A stretch of 64,000 nucleotides of DNA from Psychroserpens jangbogonensis (lineage in GTDB: Bacteria; Bacteroidota; Bacteroidia; Flavobacteriales; Flavobacteriaceae). How positions within the stretch are numbered: the first letter of the stretch is position 1; each line of letters begins with the position of its first letter. This document shows, piece after piece, positions 29,968 through 39,303 of the stretch. The notes beneath the pieces were generated by a model. It was not told where the DNA came from. It did not search any database and worked only from the letters and a program-made list of their open reading frames with translations. The position numbers and the translations under genes were made by a program. The stretch is from NCBI RefSeq assembly GCF_000797465.1, contig NZ_JSWG01000015.1:372001-436000 (forward strand), given 5' to 3'.

Positions 29968-31590
29968 ATGCAAAAATTACAAGGACAAATAGTTGATATC
30001 AAAAACAGACGCATATTCAAAGGTGAAATCACTATTGTAGATGGTAAAATTAAATCAATCGAGGAAAAAGATCATAATGTAAATCATTATATACTTCCTG
30101 GCTTTGTTGATGCACACATTCATATTGAGAGCTCAATGCTGGTGCCAAGCGAGTTTGCTAGAATAGCTGTAAATCACGGAACGGTTTCTACCGTTTCAGA
30201 TCCTCATGAAATTGCAAATGTACTTGGAGTTGATGGTGTGCATTTTATGATTGAAAACGGAAAACATACACCTTTTAAGTTCAATTTTGGAGCGCCTTCT
30301 TGCGTGCCTGCGACAAGTTTTGAGTCGGCAGGAGCTATTATAGATTCTGAAGATATTAAAACTTTAATGTCAAATCCTGATATCAAATATATGGCTGAGA
30401 TGATGAATTATCCTGGTGTTCTATTTGATGATGAAGAAGTACTTAAAAAAATTGCTTGGGCTAAACATTATGGTAAGCCTATTGATGGTCATGCACCTGG
30501 AGTTGTTGGAGATGATATTACCAAATATATAAATGCTGGAATTTCAACAGATCATGAGTGTTTTACTTATGCGGAAGGTTTAGAGAAATTGCAAAAAGGG
30601 ATGAAAATCTTAATAAGGGAAGGAAGTGCTGCTAAGAATTTTGAAGCATTAATTGACTTATTACCTGAGCATTATGAAAACATGATGTTTTGTAGCGACG
30701 ATAAGCATCCAGATGATTTATTACTAGGACATATTAATCAGCTTTGTGCTAGAGCAGTGGCAAAGGAAATAGATGTGTTTAAAGTGCTTCAGGCAGCTTG
30801 TGTCAATCCTGTGAAACATTATAATTTAGATGTAGGTTTATTAAATGTTGGTGATGATGCAGATTGTATTGTTGTTGAAGATTTGAAAAATTTTATAACG
30901 CTTCAAACTTATATTAATGGTGAATTGGTGTACGATAATGGAGAATCAAAAATTAAATATGTCGAATTTGAAAACTTGAATAATTTCAACACAGATAAAA
31001 AGCAAGTTTCCGATTTTAGATTTGATTCTAATGCAAAACAAATTAGAGTCATTGAGTGTTTAGATGGTGAGTTAGTAACTAATGAAGTTATTGAAAGCGC
31101 AACAATTCAAAATGGAAATTTGGTGTCTAACACAGAAACAGATGTCTTAAAAATGGTAGTTGTCAATCGGTATCAAAATGATACGCCAGCCATTGCATTT
31201 ATAAAAAACTTCGGATTAAAAGAAGGAGCCATTGCGAGCTCTGTTGGTCATGACTCACATAATATTATAGCAGTTGGAGTTTCAGATGAAGCCATTTGTA
31301 AAGCTGTGAATCTCTTAATTGAAAATGAAGGTGGTATCTGCGCTATAAGTAACAATGAAGAAAAAGTAGTCGCGCTTCCTATTGCTGGAATAATGAGTGA
31401 TCAGAATGCAGAAACCATTGGCAAGCAGTATTCAGAATTGGATAAGATGGCAAAAGCTTTAGGGAGCAAACTTCATGCACCATATATGAGTTTATCGTTT
31501 ATGGCTTTACTTGTTATTCCTTCATTAAAATTGAGTGATAAAGGATTGTTTAATGGGACTGATTTTAAATTTACTTCGTTAGAGATTTAA
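29968..31590 (+). CDS. ade: Adenine deaminase
   Basis: This amidohydrolase of 540 residues converts adenine to hypoxanthine and ammonia. It shows the metal-binding [11 protein letters not shown] (about 47-57), [17 protein letters not shown] and a late [10 protein letters not shown] motif, all typical of the bacterial Ade family. It follows tilS by 8 bases. The pyrimidine operon begins 185 bases downstream with its own candidate promoter, so a nucleobase theme is suggestive, but a shared transcript is not proven. Confidence 0.94.
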   Translation: MQKLQGQIVDIKNRRIFKGEITIVDGKIKSIEEKDHNVNHYILPGFVDAHIHIESSMLVPSEFARIAVNHGTVSTVSDPHEIANVLGVDGVHFMIENGKHTPFKFNFGAPSCVPATSFESAGAIIDSEDIKTLMSNPDIKYMAEMMNYPGVLFDDEEVLKKIAWAKHYGKPIDGHAPGVVGDDITKYINAGISTDHECFTYAEGLEKLQKGMKILIREGSAAKNFEALIDLLPEHYENMMFCSDDKHPDDLLLGHINQLCARAVAKEIDVFKVLQAACVNPVKHYNLDVGLLNVGDDADCIVVEDLKNFITLQTYINGELVYDNGESKIKYVEFENLNNFNTDKKQVSDFRFDSNAKQIRVIECLDGELVTNEVIESATIQNGNLVSNTETDVLKMVVVNRYQNDTPAIAFIKNFGLKEGAIASSVGHDSHNIIAVGVSDEAICKAVNLLIENEGGICAISNNEEKVVALPIAGIMSDQNAETIGKQYSELDKMAKALGSKLHAPYMSLSFMALLVIPSLKLSDKGLFNGTDFKFTSLEI

Positions 31591-31671
31591 TTATTAAAAA
31601 AGAATCATTCAATATAATTTATTAATTGTTATTGACTTCTCAATAATAGCTTCATATTAATATATATTTCA

Positions 31672-31723
31672 TATATTTGATTAGAGTGTGGTTAAAAATC
31701 GTCAGTTGTATGACAAGGTTTTT
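31672..31723 (+). promoter_or_regulatory. Candidate promoter box and leader hairpin of the pyrimidine operon
   Basis: TATATTTG at 31672-31679 fits the -7 box, though no TTG lies at the right spacing. About 15 bases on, arms at 31694-31704 and 31711-31723 can pair (11 bp with a 2-base bulge, 6-base loop), ending in a run of T residues. The hairpin would sit in the leader, 52 bases before the mmsA start, and looks like a weak attenuator. Inferred from sequence only. Confidence 0.35.
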
Positions 31724-31775
31724 ACAGCATTCTTATTTTTTGTTCAAATATTAATAAAATTAATCTATTAAGCTG

Positions 31776-33245
31776 ATGATGAATGTTAGTGATACACTTT
31801 CCGAAGTAAAAAATTATATAGACGGTAAATTTGAAAGAAATGGCCAAAATTCAATGGATGTATTGAGTCCTATTGATGGTTCAAAAATTTCTTCAATACC
31901 TATGTCTACAACACAAGATGTTGATGATGCTGTGCAAGCCGCAAATAGAGCATTTCCACAATGGTCAGGAATGACCTTTAAAGAACGAGTTCAAATATTT
32001 TTTAGATATAGAAATCTATTAGAACAAAACATAGATGAGCTCACAAAATTAGTGCAGCTTGAAAATGGTAAAACTTATGGTGAAGCAAAAGCAGAAGTTG
32101 AAAAAAGTATGGAACTCTGCGAGTTTGCTGTGTCTATGCCGCAAATAGTGGTAAATGAAGTACAGGAAGTTAGTAAAGGTGTCGAATGTCGAATTGAGCG
32201 CAAGCCTCTTGGAGTTGTAGCTTCGATTACGCCATTTAATTTTCCGAATATGGTACCACATTGGACATTACCAAATGCTTTAGTATTAGGAAATACAATG
32301 GTAATGAAGCCTTCTGAGTTAGTGCCATTAAGCACAGTTCGTATGGCAGAGTTGTTAAAGGAAGCGGGTCTTCCTGATGGCGTATTTAATATTGTTAATG
32401 GAGGTAAAGAGGTAGTTGAAGCCATTTGTGATCATCCAAAAATTGAAGCCGTATCATTTGTAGGTTCGACTAAAGTTGCAAAGATTGTTTATAAAAGAGC
32501 AACATCTACTTTAAAACGATGTGTAGCACTTGGAGGTGCAAAGAATCACTTATTAGTGTTGCCTGATGCAAATCCTGAAATGACAGCTTCTAATGTGATA
32601 GCGTCTATGTCTGGTTGTGCTGGTCAGCGTTGTATGGCAGCTTCTGTTATGGTTGGAGTTGATAATGTTCAGCATATTATTGATCGTATGGTTGAAGATG
32701 CAAAAACAATTGTTCCTGGAGATAATTTAGGTTCTGTAATTACTGCGGAAGCTAAAGAACGTATAGAAGCTTATATAGCTGAAGCTGAAAAAAATGGCGC
32801 AAAAATTTTATTAGATGGTCGTAATACAACTGTCTCTGGAAAAGAAGGCGGTTATTATGTAGGACCAACAATTATAGATCATGTAACTACAGATATGTCT
32901 GTGGCAAGAGAAGAGATATTCGGACCAGTGATTTCGATAATAAGAGCTAAAGATTTAGATGAAGCTATCGAAATAGAAAATGGTTCTAACTATGGAAATG
33001 CTGCTGCAGTATTTACACAAAGTGGAGGTTTAGCCAAACAAGTTATGGAGCGTGCTAGCGCAGGAATGATTGGTGTTAATATTGGAGTTCCAGTTCCTCG
33101 GGAGCCTTTTTCTTTTGGCGGATGGAACGAATCAAAATTTGGTGTAGGTGATATTACTGGACGCAGTTCTATTGAGTTCTGGACACAGAATAAAAAAACC
33201 ACAACAAAGTGGAATCCTGAAGCACAAACAAACTGGATGAGTTAA
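31776..33245 (+). CDS. mmsA: CoA-acylating malonate/methylmalonate-semialdehyde dehydrogenase
   Basis: This aldehyde-dehydrogenase-family enzyme converts malonate or methylmalonate semialdehyde with CoA and NAD+ to acetyl-CoA or propionyl-CoA and CO2. Its 489 residues are the usual MmsA length. It shows the oxyanion N155 in TPFNFPN, the NAD site FVGSTKVAK, the family hallmark LGGAKNH (about 262-268) and nucleophile C286 in GQRCMA. In this operon it serves as the last step of beta-alanine or beta-aminoisobutyrate breakdown. It is the first gene of the pyrimidine operon; 55 bases separate it from the aminotransferase. Confidence 0.95.
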   Translation: MMNVSDTLSEVKNYIDGKFERNGQNSMDVLSPIDGSKISSIPMSTTQDVDDAVQAANRAFPQWSGMTFKERVQIFFRYRNLLEQNIDELTKLVQLENGKTYGEAKAEVEKSMELCEFAVSMPQIVVNEVQEVSKGVECRIERKPLGVVASITPFNFPNMVPHWTLPNALVLGNTMVMKPSELVPLSTVRMAELLKEAGLPDGVFNIVNGGKEVVEAICDHPKIEAVSFVGSTKVAKIVYKRATSTLKRCVALGGAKNHLLVLPDANPEMTASNVIASMSGCAGQRCMAASVMVGVDNVQHIIDRMVEDAKTIVPGDNLGSVITAEAKERIEAYIAEAEKNGAKILLDGRNTTVSGKEGGYYVGPTIIDHVTTDMSVAREEIFGPVISIIRAKDLDEAIEIENGSNYGNAAAVFTQSGGLAKQVMERASAGMIGVNIGVPVPREPFSFGGWNESKFGVGDITGRSSIEFWTQNKKTTTKWNPEAQTNWMS

Positions 33246-33300
33246 TCTATTTGTTCATGTAAAAACAATTAAATAATTATTAATCAACTATTTAGAGTTA

Positions 33301-34638
33301 ATGAGTGATAAGCAAATTATAAAAGATAATTTAGACTATACTTTATTTTCTTGGTCAAAACAAGGTGGCCTAAATCCTATAAATGCATCGCATGCAAAAG
33401 GACGCTATTTCTACGACAGAGACGGAAAAAAATATCTAGATTTTTCTTCGCAATTAATGAATGTGAATATTGGTCATGGTAATCAACGTATTACTGAAGC
33501 TGTTACAAAACAAATGCAACAATATAGTTATTTGTACCCTGGAACAGCTTCAAAAGTACGAGGCGAACTCGGTAAAAAATTAGCAGAAATAACACCAGGA
33601 AATTTAACAAAGTCATTGTTTACACTTGGCGGAGCAGAAGCAATTGAAAATGCAATTAAGCTGGCTAGAATTTATACTGGTCGACATAAAATTATAACAC
33701 ACTATAGAGCATATCATGGTGCAACTAATGGCGCAATAACTGCAAGTGGTGGAGATCCAAGGCGATTTCCTGTAGATAGTAATGCGATGCCAAATATAGT
33801 GCATGTAGAAAACCCTTATGCATACCGTTGTCCTTGGAATTCTAATTCAATTGAACAATGTGGAGAACTAGCTTTTGCACATTTAGAACGTGTGGTTAAG
33901 TTTCAAAATCCAGATAGCGTGGCCGCTATTTTATTTGAAGGCGAATCTGGCTCTTCAGGTTGTATTAAATATCCTCCAATGTATTTAAAGCGTGTTCGAG
34001 AATTATGTGACAAATATGGAATTTTGATGATTGACGATGAGGTAATGAGCGGTTTTGGACGAACAGGAAAAATGTTTGGGATTGATCATCACGATGTGAC
34101 TCCAGATATTATGTGTTTAGCAAAAGGATTGACTTCAGGTTATTTGCCATTAGGAGCAATGATGGTTACAGATGCGATTGCTAACCATTTTAATGATATT
34201 CCTATGACTTTAGGTTTAACATATTCAGCACATGCAACTTGTTGTGCTGCAGCATTAGAAAATATTAAAATTATTGAAGAAGAAAATCTAGTAGAACGAG
34301 CAGCAGAAATGGGATTGTATATTGAAGCTGAAGTTGAAAAATTAAAAGCAAAGCATCCTTCTATTGGAGATTTTAGAAATACAGGATTGCTTGGTTGTAT
34401 AGAGTTAGTTAAGAATAGGGAAACAAAAGAACCTACAGTGCCATGGAATGCAAAACCGTCTGAAATGGAAGCTACAACAAGAATGGCAGCCAAAATTAGA
34501 GAATTAGGTATGTTCACTTTTGTGCGATGGAATTGGATTTTTATTGCACCTCCTTTAAACGTTACTAAAGAAGAAGTAGACGAAGGTTTAAGAATCGTCT
34601 CACAAGCTATTTCTATTGCTGACGAATACTGTAATTAA
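33301..34638 (+). CDS. Class III aminotransferase, probably beta-alanine/beta-aminoisobutyrate:pyruvate type
   Basis: This is a 445-residue PLP-dependent class III transaminase. PLP-binding LFTLGGAEAIENAIKLAR (about 102-119), the DDEVMSGFGRTGKM segment (about 242-255) and the PLP lysine K275 in CLAKGLTSG are present. In this setting it should move the amino group of beta-alanine (from uracil) or beta-aminoisobutyrate (from thymine) to a 2-oxoacid, giving the substrate of the downstream MmsA step. The exact amino acceptor is not readable from the sequence. Confidence 0.9.
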   Translation: MSDKQIIKDNLDYTLFSWSKQGGLNPINASHAKGRYFYDRDGKKYLDFSSQLMNVNIGHGNQRITEAVTKQMQQYSYLYPGTASKVRGELGKKLAEITPGNLTKSLFTLGGAEAIENAIKLARIYTGRHKIITHYRAYHGATNGAITASGGDPRRFPVDSNAMPNIVHVENPYAYRCPWNSNSIEQCGELAFAHLERVVKFQNPDSVAAILFEGESGSSGCIKYPPMYLKRVRELCDKYGILMIDDEVMSGFGRTGKMFGIDHHDVTPDIMCLAKGLTSGYLPLGAMMVTDAIANHFNDIPMTLGLTYSAHATCCAAALENIKIIEEENLVERAAEMGLYIEAEVEKLKAKHPSIGDFRNTGLLGCIELVKNRETKEPTVPWNAKPSEMEATTRMAAKIRELGMFTFVRWNWIFIAPPLNVTKEEVDEGLRIVSQAISIADEYCN

Positions 34639-34641
34639 TAT

Positions 34642-36318
34642 ATGAACAAAGACATTGTAGAATTACAAGAAGATGTTTCCGCCTCATCACTTTATAGTGA
34701 TGATTTAGCACCTGTGCCTTCAAGTCAACGGACTTGGAGTAAATGGCATTTAGCTGCTATTTGGGTAGGAATGGCAGTTTGTATTCCTACCTATCTTTTG
34801 GCTTCTTATATGATTAAGTCTGGCTTAAATTGGTATGAAGCGCTTATTATAATTGGTGTTGCTAATTTAATAATCACCATTCCTATGGTGCTTAATGGTC
34901 ATGCTGGAGTTAAGTACGGTGTCCCATTTCCTGTTATTGGACGATCTTCATTTGGGATTAAAGGTGTCCAAATTCCTTCTGTAATCAGAGGATTAGTTGC
35001 CTGTGGCTGGTTTGGTGTTAATACGTGGCTAGGAGGAATGGCAATTTATTCAATTTTTATTGCTATTTCTGGAAATGATCCATCAGTTGGTCTTTCGATT
35101 GGACAATTTATCTGTTTTGGCATTTTCTGGTTCATAAATATGTTTTTTATTTGGAAAGGAACAGAAAGTATTAAATGGCTTGAAGAATATTCTGCACCAA
35201 TATTGATTCTCATGGGATTGATTTTAATTGGTTGGGGATATACTAATGCTGGAGGATTTGGAATTGTATTAGAACAAGGAAAACAATTAGAAATTCCCGT
35301 TGCTGAAGTTTACCATGAAAATTATAATAATAATTTTATTCATATCAATCCTATCAAGGATAAACAAGGGGTTTCTAAAGCTAGTGAATATCAACTAATA
35401 TTAAATGGAAGTGAATTAGGGTGGAATACCTTGTCTGAAAAAGATGTTTCCATCGGCGAAATAAATGAGAATGATGCTTATCAGATTCAATTAAGGAATG
35501 CCAAATCAACATCTTCAATCGCAGACGTTACTGCTAGAGCAGGAAAAAGTTCATTTGGCGATAAAATTTGGAAGTATTTAATCTGGCTAACTGCTATGCT
35601 TGGGTTTTGGGCTACAATGTCATTAAGCATTGCTGATATAACGCGATACTCATCATCTCAAAAAGCACAAGTACAAGGTCAATTTATTGGATTGCCAGGT
35701 ACTATGATGCTCTATTCTTTTGTTGGCATATTTGTAACCTGCGCAGCAATTATAAATTTTGACGATATACTTATTGCTAATGATGCGCCTTGGGATCCAA
35801 TAGCATTAATAGCAAAATTTGATAGTGTTTGGGTAGTGGTTATTGCTCAAATCTTTATGATAATAGCGACTTTAAGTACAAACATTGCTGCTAACGTTAT
35901 TGCTCCAGCAAATGCGTTTTCAAATTTATCTCCTAAAAGGATAAGTTTTAGAGGAGGTGGAATCATTACAGGAATTATAGGTATTCTTATATTTCCTTGG
36001 CTATTGTTAGATGAAATACAAGGTTTGCTTATAGATGTTAGTGCGGTTTTAGGGCCAGTATTAGCAATTTTAGTTTGTGACTATTATCTAATTAGAAAGA
36101 AACAGATTCAAATCGCGGATCTGTATAAGGAAAATGGAATTTATTCTTTTGGAGGAAGCGGTGTAAATAAAGCTGCCATTATTGCATTGTTGATAGGTGC
36201 TTTTATCGCTATTGGAGGAAAATGGATTCCGGCTATGAGTTGGCTTTATGCGATTTCATGGTTTTCAGGATTCATTATTTCGTTTGTATTGTATTATTTA
36301 CTAATGAAAAAAAACTAA
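34642..36318 (+). CDS. NCS1 nucleobase transporter with an inserted soluble domain
   Basis: This is a 558-residue sodium- or proton-coupled symporter of the NCS1 family (uracil, thymine, allantoin and hydantoin importers). NCS1 features are GVPFPVIGRSSFG (about 93-105), RGLVACGWFGVNTW (116-129), and GFWATMSLSIADITRYSSSQ (321-340), with about 12 membrane helices in all. Between helices, residues about 215-303 form a polar, beta-prone insertion of roughly 85 residues that usual NCS1 proteins (about 480-500 residues) lack. It begins 3 bases after the aminotransferase stop and is followed at once by a second transporter gene. It probably imports uracil or thymine. Confidence 0.92.
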   Translation: MNKDIVELQEDVSASSLYSDDLAPVPSSQRTWSKWHLAAIWVGMAVCIPTYLLASYMIKSGLNWYEALIIIGVANLIITIPMVLNGHAGVKYGVPFPVIGRSSFGIKGVQIPSVIRGLVACGWFGVNTWLGGMAIYSIFIAISGNDPSVGLSIGQFICFGIFWFINMFFIWKGTESIKWLEEYSAPILILMGLILIGWGYTNAGGFGIVLEQGKQLEIPVAEVYHENYNNNFIHINPIKDKQGVSKASEYQLILNGSELGWNTLSEKDVSIGEINENDAYQIQLRNAKSTSSIADVTARAGKSSFGDKIWKYLIWLTAMLGFWATMSLSIADITRYSSSQKAQVQGQFIGLPGTMMLYSFVGIFVTCAAIINFDDILIANDAPWDPIALIAKFDSVWVVVIAQIFMIIATLSTNIAANVIAPANAFSNLSPKRISFRGGGIITGIIGILIFPWLLLDEIQGLLIDVSAVLGPVLAILVCDYYLIRKKQIQIADLYKENGIYSFGGSGVNKAAIIALLIGAFIAIGGKWIPAMSWLYAISWFSGFIISFVLYYLLMKKN

Positions 36319-36323
36319 CTGAC

Positions 36324-37838
36324 ATGAATACAAAATACATTATACTATTTGTTTATTTTTCAATCCTTTTTTTAATTGGATACTTCGCCTCTAAAAAAAT
36401 TAAGAGTACGAAAGATTATTATGTAGGAGGAAAACAACTAAATTTTTGGGTTGTTGCCTTTTCCGCAAGAGCCACAGGAGAATCTGCTTGGCTGCTGCTT
36501 GGACTTACTGGTTTAGGAGCCATGGTAGGTGTTTCGGCATTTTGGGTGGTTTTAGGTGAAGTTATTGGAGTTACAGTCGCGTGGTTTTTTATGGCTGAAA
36601 AATTTAAAAAGCTTACAGATAAATACAATTCAATAACCATCCCAGACTATCTAGTAAGTAGATTTAAATCTAAAACGAATACATTACGAATAGTCGCAGC
36701 AACTGCTTTGTCACTGTTTGTAGTGATATATGTTAGCGCACAAATTGATGCTACAGGTTCTGCTTTTGAATCGTTTCTTGGATGGAATTATTTTACAGGA
36801 GCCATTGTTGGTTTTTTTATAGTCTTAACTTATATTTTTTCTGGAGGATTTGTAGCTGTTGCTTGGTCAGATTTATTTCAAGGTTTAATTATGCTTATAG
36901 GCTTAGTTGCATTACCAATTGTAGCTTATTATGCCATTTCTCCTGAAGTATCTATATCCCAAGAACTCGTAAAACTAGACCCTTCATTTTTAAATATTTG
37001 GGGAGAAGGAGGTTTTAATACATTAAACGTATTTACAATTTTAGGGTTTATGTGTATCGGATTAGGCTTTATGGGATCGCCTCAATTATTTGTAAGGTTC
37101 ATGTCTATTAAAAGTACAAATGAAATAAAAAAAGGACGCTGGGTAGCTATTGTGTTTACAATACTTACAGATGTATGTGCTGTTCTTGTCGGAATTTTTG
37201 GAAGATATCTTTTGACATCCATTGATGCAAACCCTGAAACGATATTAGGAAATGGAGCGCAAAACGTTTTGCCTCTTTTGGTTGAAGAAATTATGCCACT
37301 GACTTTAATAGGAATATATATAGCAGCTGTCTTATCGGCAATCATGTCAACAATAGATTCGCTTTTAGTTGTGGCTTCTAGTGCGATATCTAGAGACTTT
37401 TATCAACAAATTTATAAGCCTAATAAATCTGAAAAAGAGCTCGCTAAAATCTCTAAAATAATTACGCTTTCATTGGCGATTTTTGCATTGCTAGTTGCTA
37501 TGATCGTTGCAGTTACGTCGCCAAATCGAACAATCTTTTGGTTTGTTATTTTTGGTTGGTCTGGAATAGCAGCGACATTTTGTCCAACAATTATTCTGTC
37601 ACTATTTTGGGGTAAATTCAACGAAAAAGGAGCGATTGCTTCTATGATTACAGGGTTTTTGTCTGTTCCTCTTTTTAAGTTCGGATTTGCTTCTTTGGAT
37701 TCTATCGGAATCTATTTTGAGAAACTTGGAGAATTAGGACCATCATTTGTTTTGGCTATAATAGTTGGAGTGATAGTGAGTAAACTTTCATCTAAGAGTT
37801 TGACGATAAGTGAGCTAAACATTGAGGATGCTGATTAA
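36324..37838 (+). CDS. Sodium:solute symporter (SSS family)
   Basis: This 504-residue, 13-helix sodium symporter of the PutP-like SSS family shows the motifs KDYYVGGKQLNFWVVAFSARATGESAW split over the first helices, WSDLFQGLIMLIGLVALP (about 195-212) and the late AVLSAIMSTIDSLLVVASSAISRD. I choose ATG 36324, 6 bases after the NCS1 gene stop; a longer in-frame extension from 36222 lies inside the NCS1 gene. PutP-type transporters carry proline, but in this operon a pyrimidine-derived compound such as dihydrouracil, ureidopropionate or beta-alanine is plausible. Confidence 0.9.
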   Translation: MNTKYIILFVYFSILFLIGYFASKKIKSTKDYYVGGKQLNFWVVAFSARATGESAWLLLGLTGLGAMVGVSAFWVVLGEVIGVTVAWFFMAEKFKKLTDKYNSITIPDYLVSRFKSKTNTLRIVAATALSLFVVIYVSAQIDATGSAFESFLGWNYFTGAIVGFFIVLTYIFSGGFVAVAWSDLFQGLIMLIGLVALPIVAYYAISPEVSISQELVKLDPSFLNIWGEGGFNTLNVFTILGFMCIGLGFMGSPQLFVRFMSIKSTNEIKKGRWVAIVFTILTDVCAVLVGIFGRYLLTSIDANPETILGNGAQNVLPLLVEEIMPLTLIGIYIAAVLSAIMSTIDSLLVVASSAISRDFYQQIYKPNKSEKELAKISKIITLSLAIFALLVAMIVAVTSPNRTIFWFVIFGWSGIAATFCPTIILSLFWGKFNEKGAIASMITGFLSVPLFKFGFASLDSIGIYFEKLGELGPSFVLAIIVGVIVSKLSSKSLTISELNIEDAD

Positions 37839-37886
37839 AAACATGTAAATTTAAAAAATCGATTAATTAATAATTCAATACTAAAA

Positions 37887-39269
37887 ATGTCAATTTTAAT
37901 AAAAAACGGTCAAGTTGTTACTGCGTCAGAAACTTATATAGCTGATGTATATACTGAAGGCGAGAAAATAGTTGCTATTGGAAAAGACTTGAATTACCAA
38001 GCAGATAAAGTAATTGATGCTACTGGGAAATTAGTATTTCCAGGTGGAATAGATCCTCACGTGCATTTAGATATGCCTTTTATGGGTACGTATTCTAGTG
38101 ATGACTATGAAACGGGTACTCGAGCAGCTTTACATGGAGGTACAACAATGGTGATTGACTTTATATTACAAACTCAAGGAGACACATTACATAGCGCATT
38201 AAAAACATGGCAAGACAAATCACAAAAGGCGATTGGTGATTATTCATATCATATGGCTGTAACCGATTTTAATGATAATGTGGCAAAAGAAGTCGTTCAG
38301 ATGATTGAAGAGGAAGGGATTTCATCTTTTAAAACATTTATGGCTTATAAAGGTGCTTTAATGATTGATGATGGACAAATGGTTCAACTCATGAAAGTAG
38401 TTAAGAAAGCTGGTGGCTTAGTTACTGTTCATGCAACTAATGGAGATGTAATTGATTCACTAATTGCAAAAAACAGAGCATTAGGAAACACATCACCTTT
38501 ATATCATTATTTATCACAACCGGAAGTTACTGAATCTGAAGCTTCAGCTCGTTTTGCAGATATGCTGCATTATACAGATTGTCCTGGCTATATTGTTCAT
38601 ATGACTTGCGAAGGTGCTTTAAATGCAGTACGAAAAGCAACACAGCGCAATCAGAAAATCTTTGTAGAAACCTGCACACAATATTTAGTGTTGGATGCAT
38701 CACTTTATGAGAATGATTTTGAAGGCGCAAAATGGGTAATGAGTCCACCATTAAGAGAAAAGAAAGATCAAGTAGCACTTTGGTCTGGAATTAATCAAGG
38801 GCTTGTTCAAGTCGTTGGTACCGATCATTGTCCGTTTATGTGGGAACAAAAGAAAATGGGAAAAGATGATTTTTCTAAAATCCCAAATGGTCATCCAGCA
38901 GTCGAACATCGTATGGAGTTGTTATTTTCAGAAGGTGTCAATAAAGGAAAGATTTCATTAACTAAATATGTTGAAGTAAGTTCTACTAATGCTGCAAAAA
39001 TCTTCGGAATGTATCCTAGAAAAGGAACAATCGCAATAGGAAGCGATGCAGATATCGTGATATTCGATCCTAAAAAAGAACATACCATTTCTGTAGAAAC
39101 ACATCATATGAATTGTGATTACTCAGGATATGAAGGTCATCAACTTACAGGGAAAACAGAAACTGTAATTTTAAGAGGGAAAGTCGCCATAGAAAATGAA
39201 GACTGTCTTTTAAAAGCAGGACATGGAGAATTTATTAAAAGAGGAAAAACCTCTAAAACAGTTATATAA
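37887..39269 (+). CDS. hydA: Dihydropyrimidinase
   Basis: This amidohydrolase of 460 residues opens dihydrouracil or dihydrothymine to the N-carbamoyl-beta-amino acid. The metal ligands H58 and H60 are in DPHVHLD, the carbamylated lysine is K149 in SSFKTFMAYK, and later metal-site motifs VTVHATNG and VGTDHCPF are present. The length and LREKKDQVALW segment fit the D-hydantoinase/dihydropyrimidinase group. It follows the SSS symporter by 48 bases and precedes the ureidopropionase, giving steps two and three in order. Confidence 0.96.
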   Translation: MSILIKNGQVVTASETYIADVYTEGEKIVAIGKDLNYQADKVIDATGKLVFPGGIDPHVHLDMPFMGTYSSDDYETGTRAALHGGTTMVIDFILQTQGDTLHSALKTWQDKSQKAIGDYSYHMAVTDFNDNVAKEVVQMIEEEGISSFKTFMAYKGALMIDDGQMVQLMKVVKKAGGLVTVHATNGDVIDSLIAKNRALGNTSPLYHYLSQPEVTESEASARFADMLHYTDCPGYIVHMTCEGALNAVRKATQRNQKIFVETCTQYLVLDASLYENDFEGAKWVMSPPLREKKDQVALWSGINQGLVQVVGTDHCPFMWEQKKMGKDDFSKIPNGHPAVEHRMELLFSEGVNKGKISLTKYVEVSSTNAAKIFGMYPRKGTIAIGSDADIVIFDPKKEHTISVETHHMNCDYSGYEGHQLTGKTETVILRGKVAIENEDCLLKAGHGEFIKRGKTSKTVI

Positions 39270-39303
39270 ACGATTACATATCAATAAATAAACAGATAAG
39301 ATC

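Noticed and set aside
29968-31590. Adenine deaminase as the first gene of the pyrimidine operon
   Set aside because: A 185-base gap with a -7 box and a hairpin lies between them, and ade is 8 bases behind tilS, so it more likely belongs to the pabB-tilS unit.
32075-32425. Antisense open frame within mmsA, and similar shadows in katG, nhaC and the aminotransferase
   Set aside because: All lie opposite well-conserved enzymes, show no recognisable domain and are explained by the AT-rich codon pattern of the coding strand.
36222-36323. Longer N-terminus for the SSS symporter starting at 36222
   Set aside because: The extension reads through the last helix of the NCS1 gene in another frame. ATG 36324 gives a normal SSS N-terminus.
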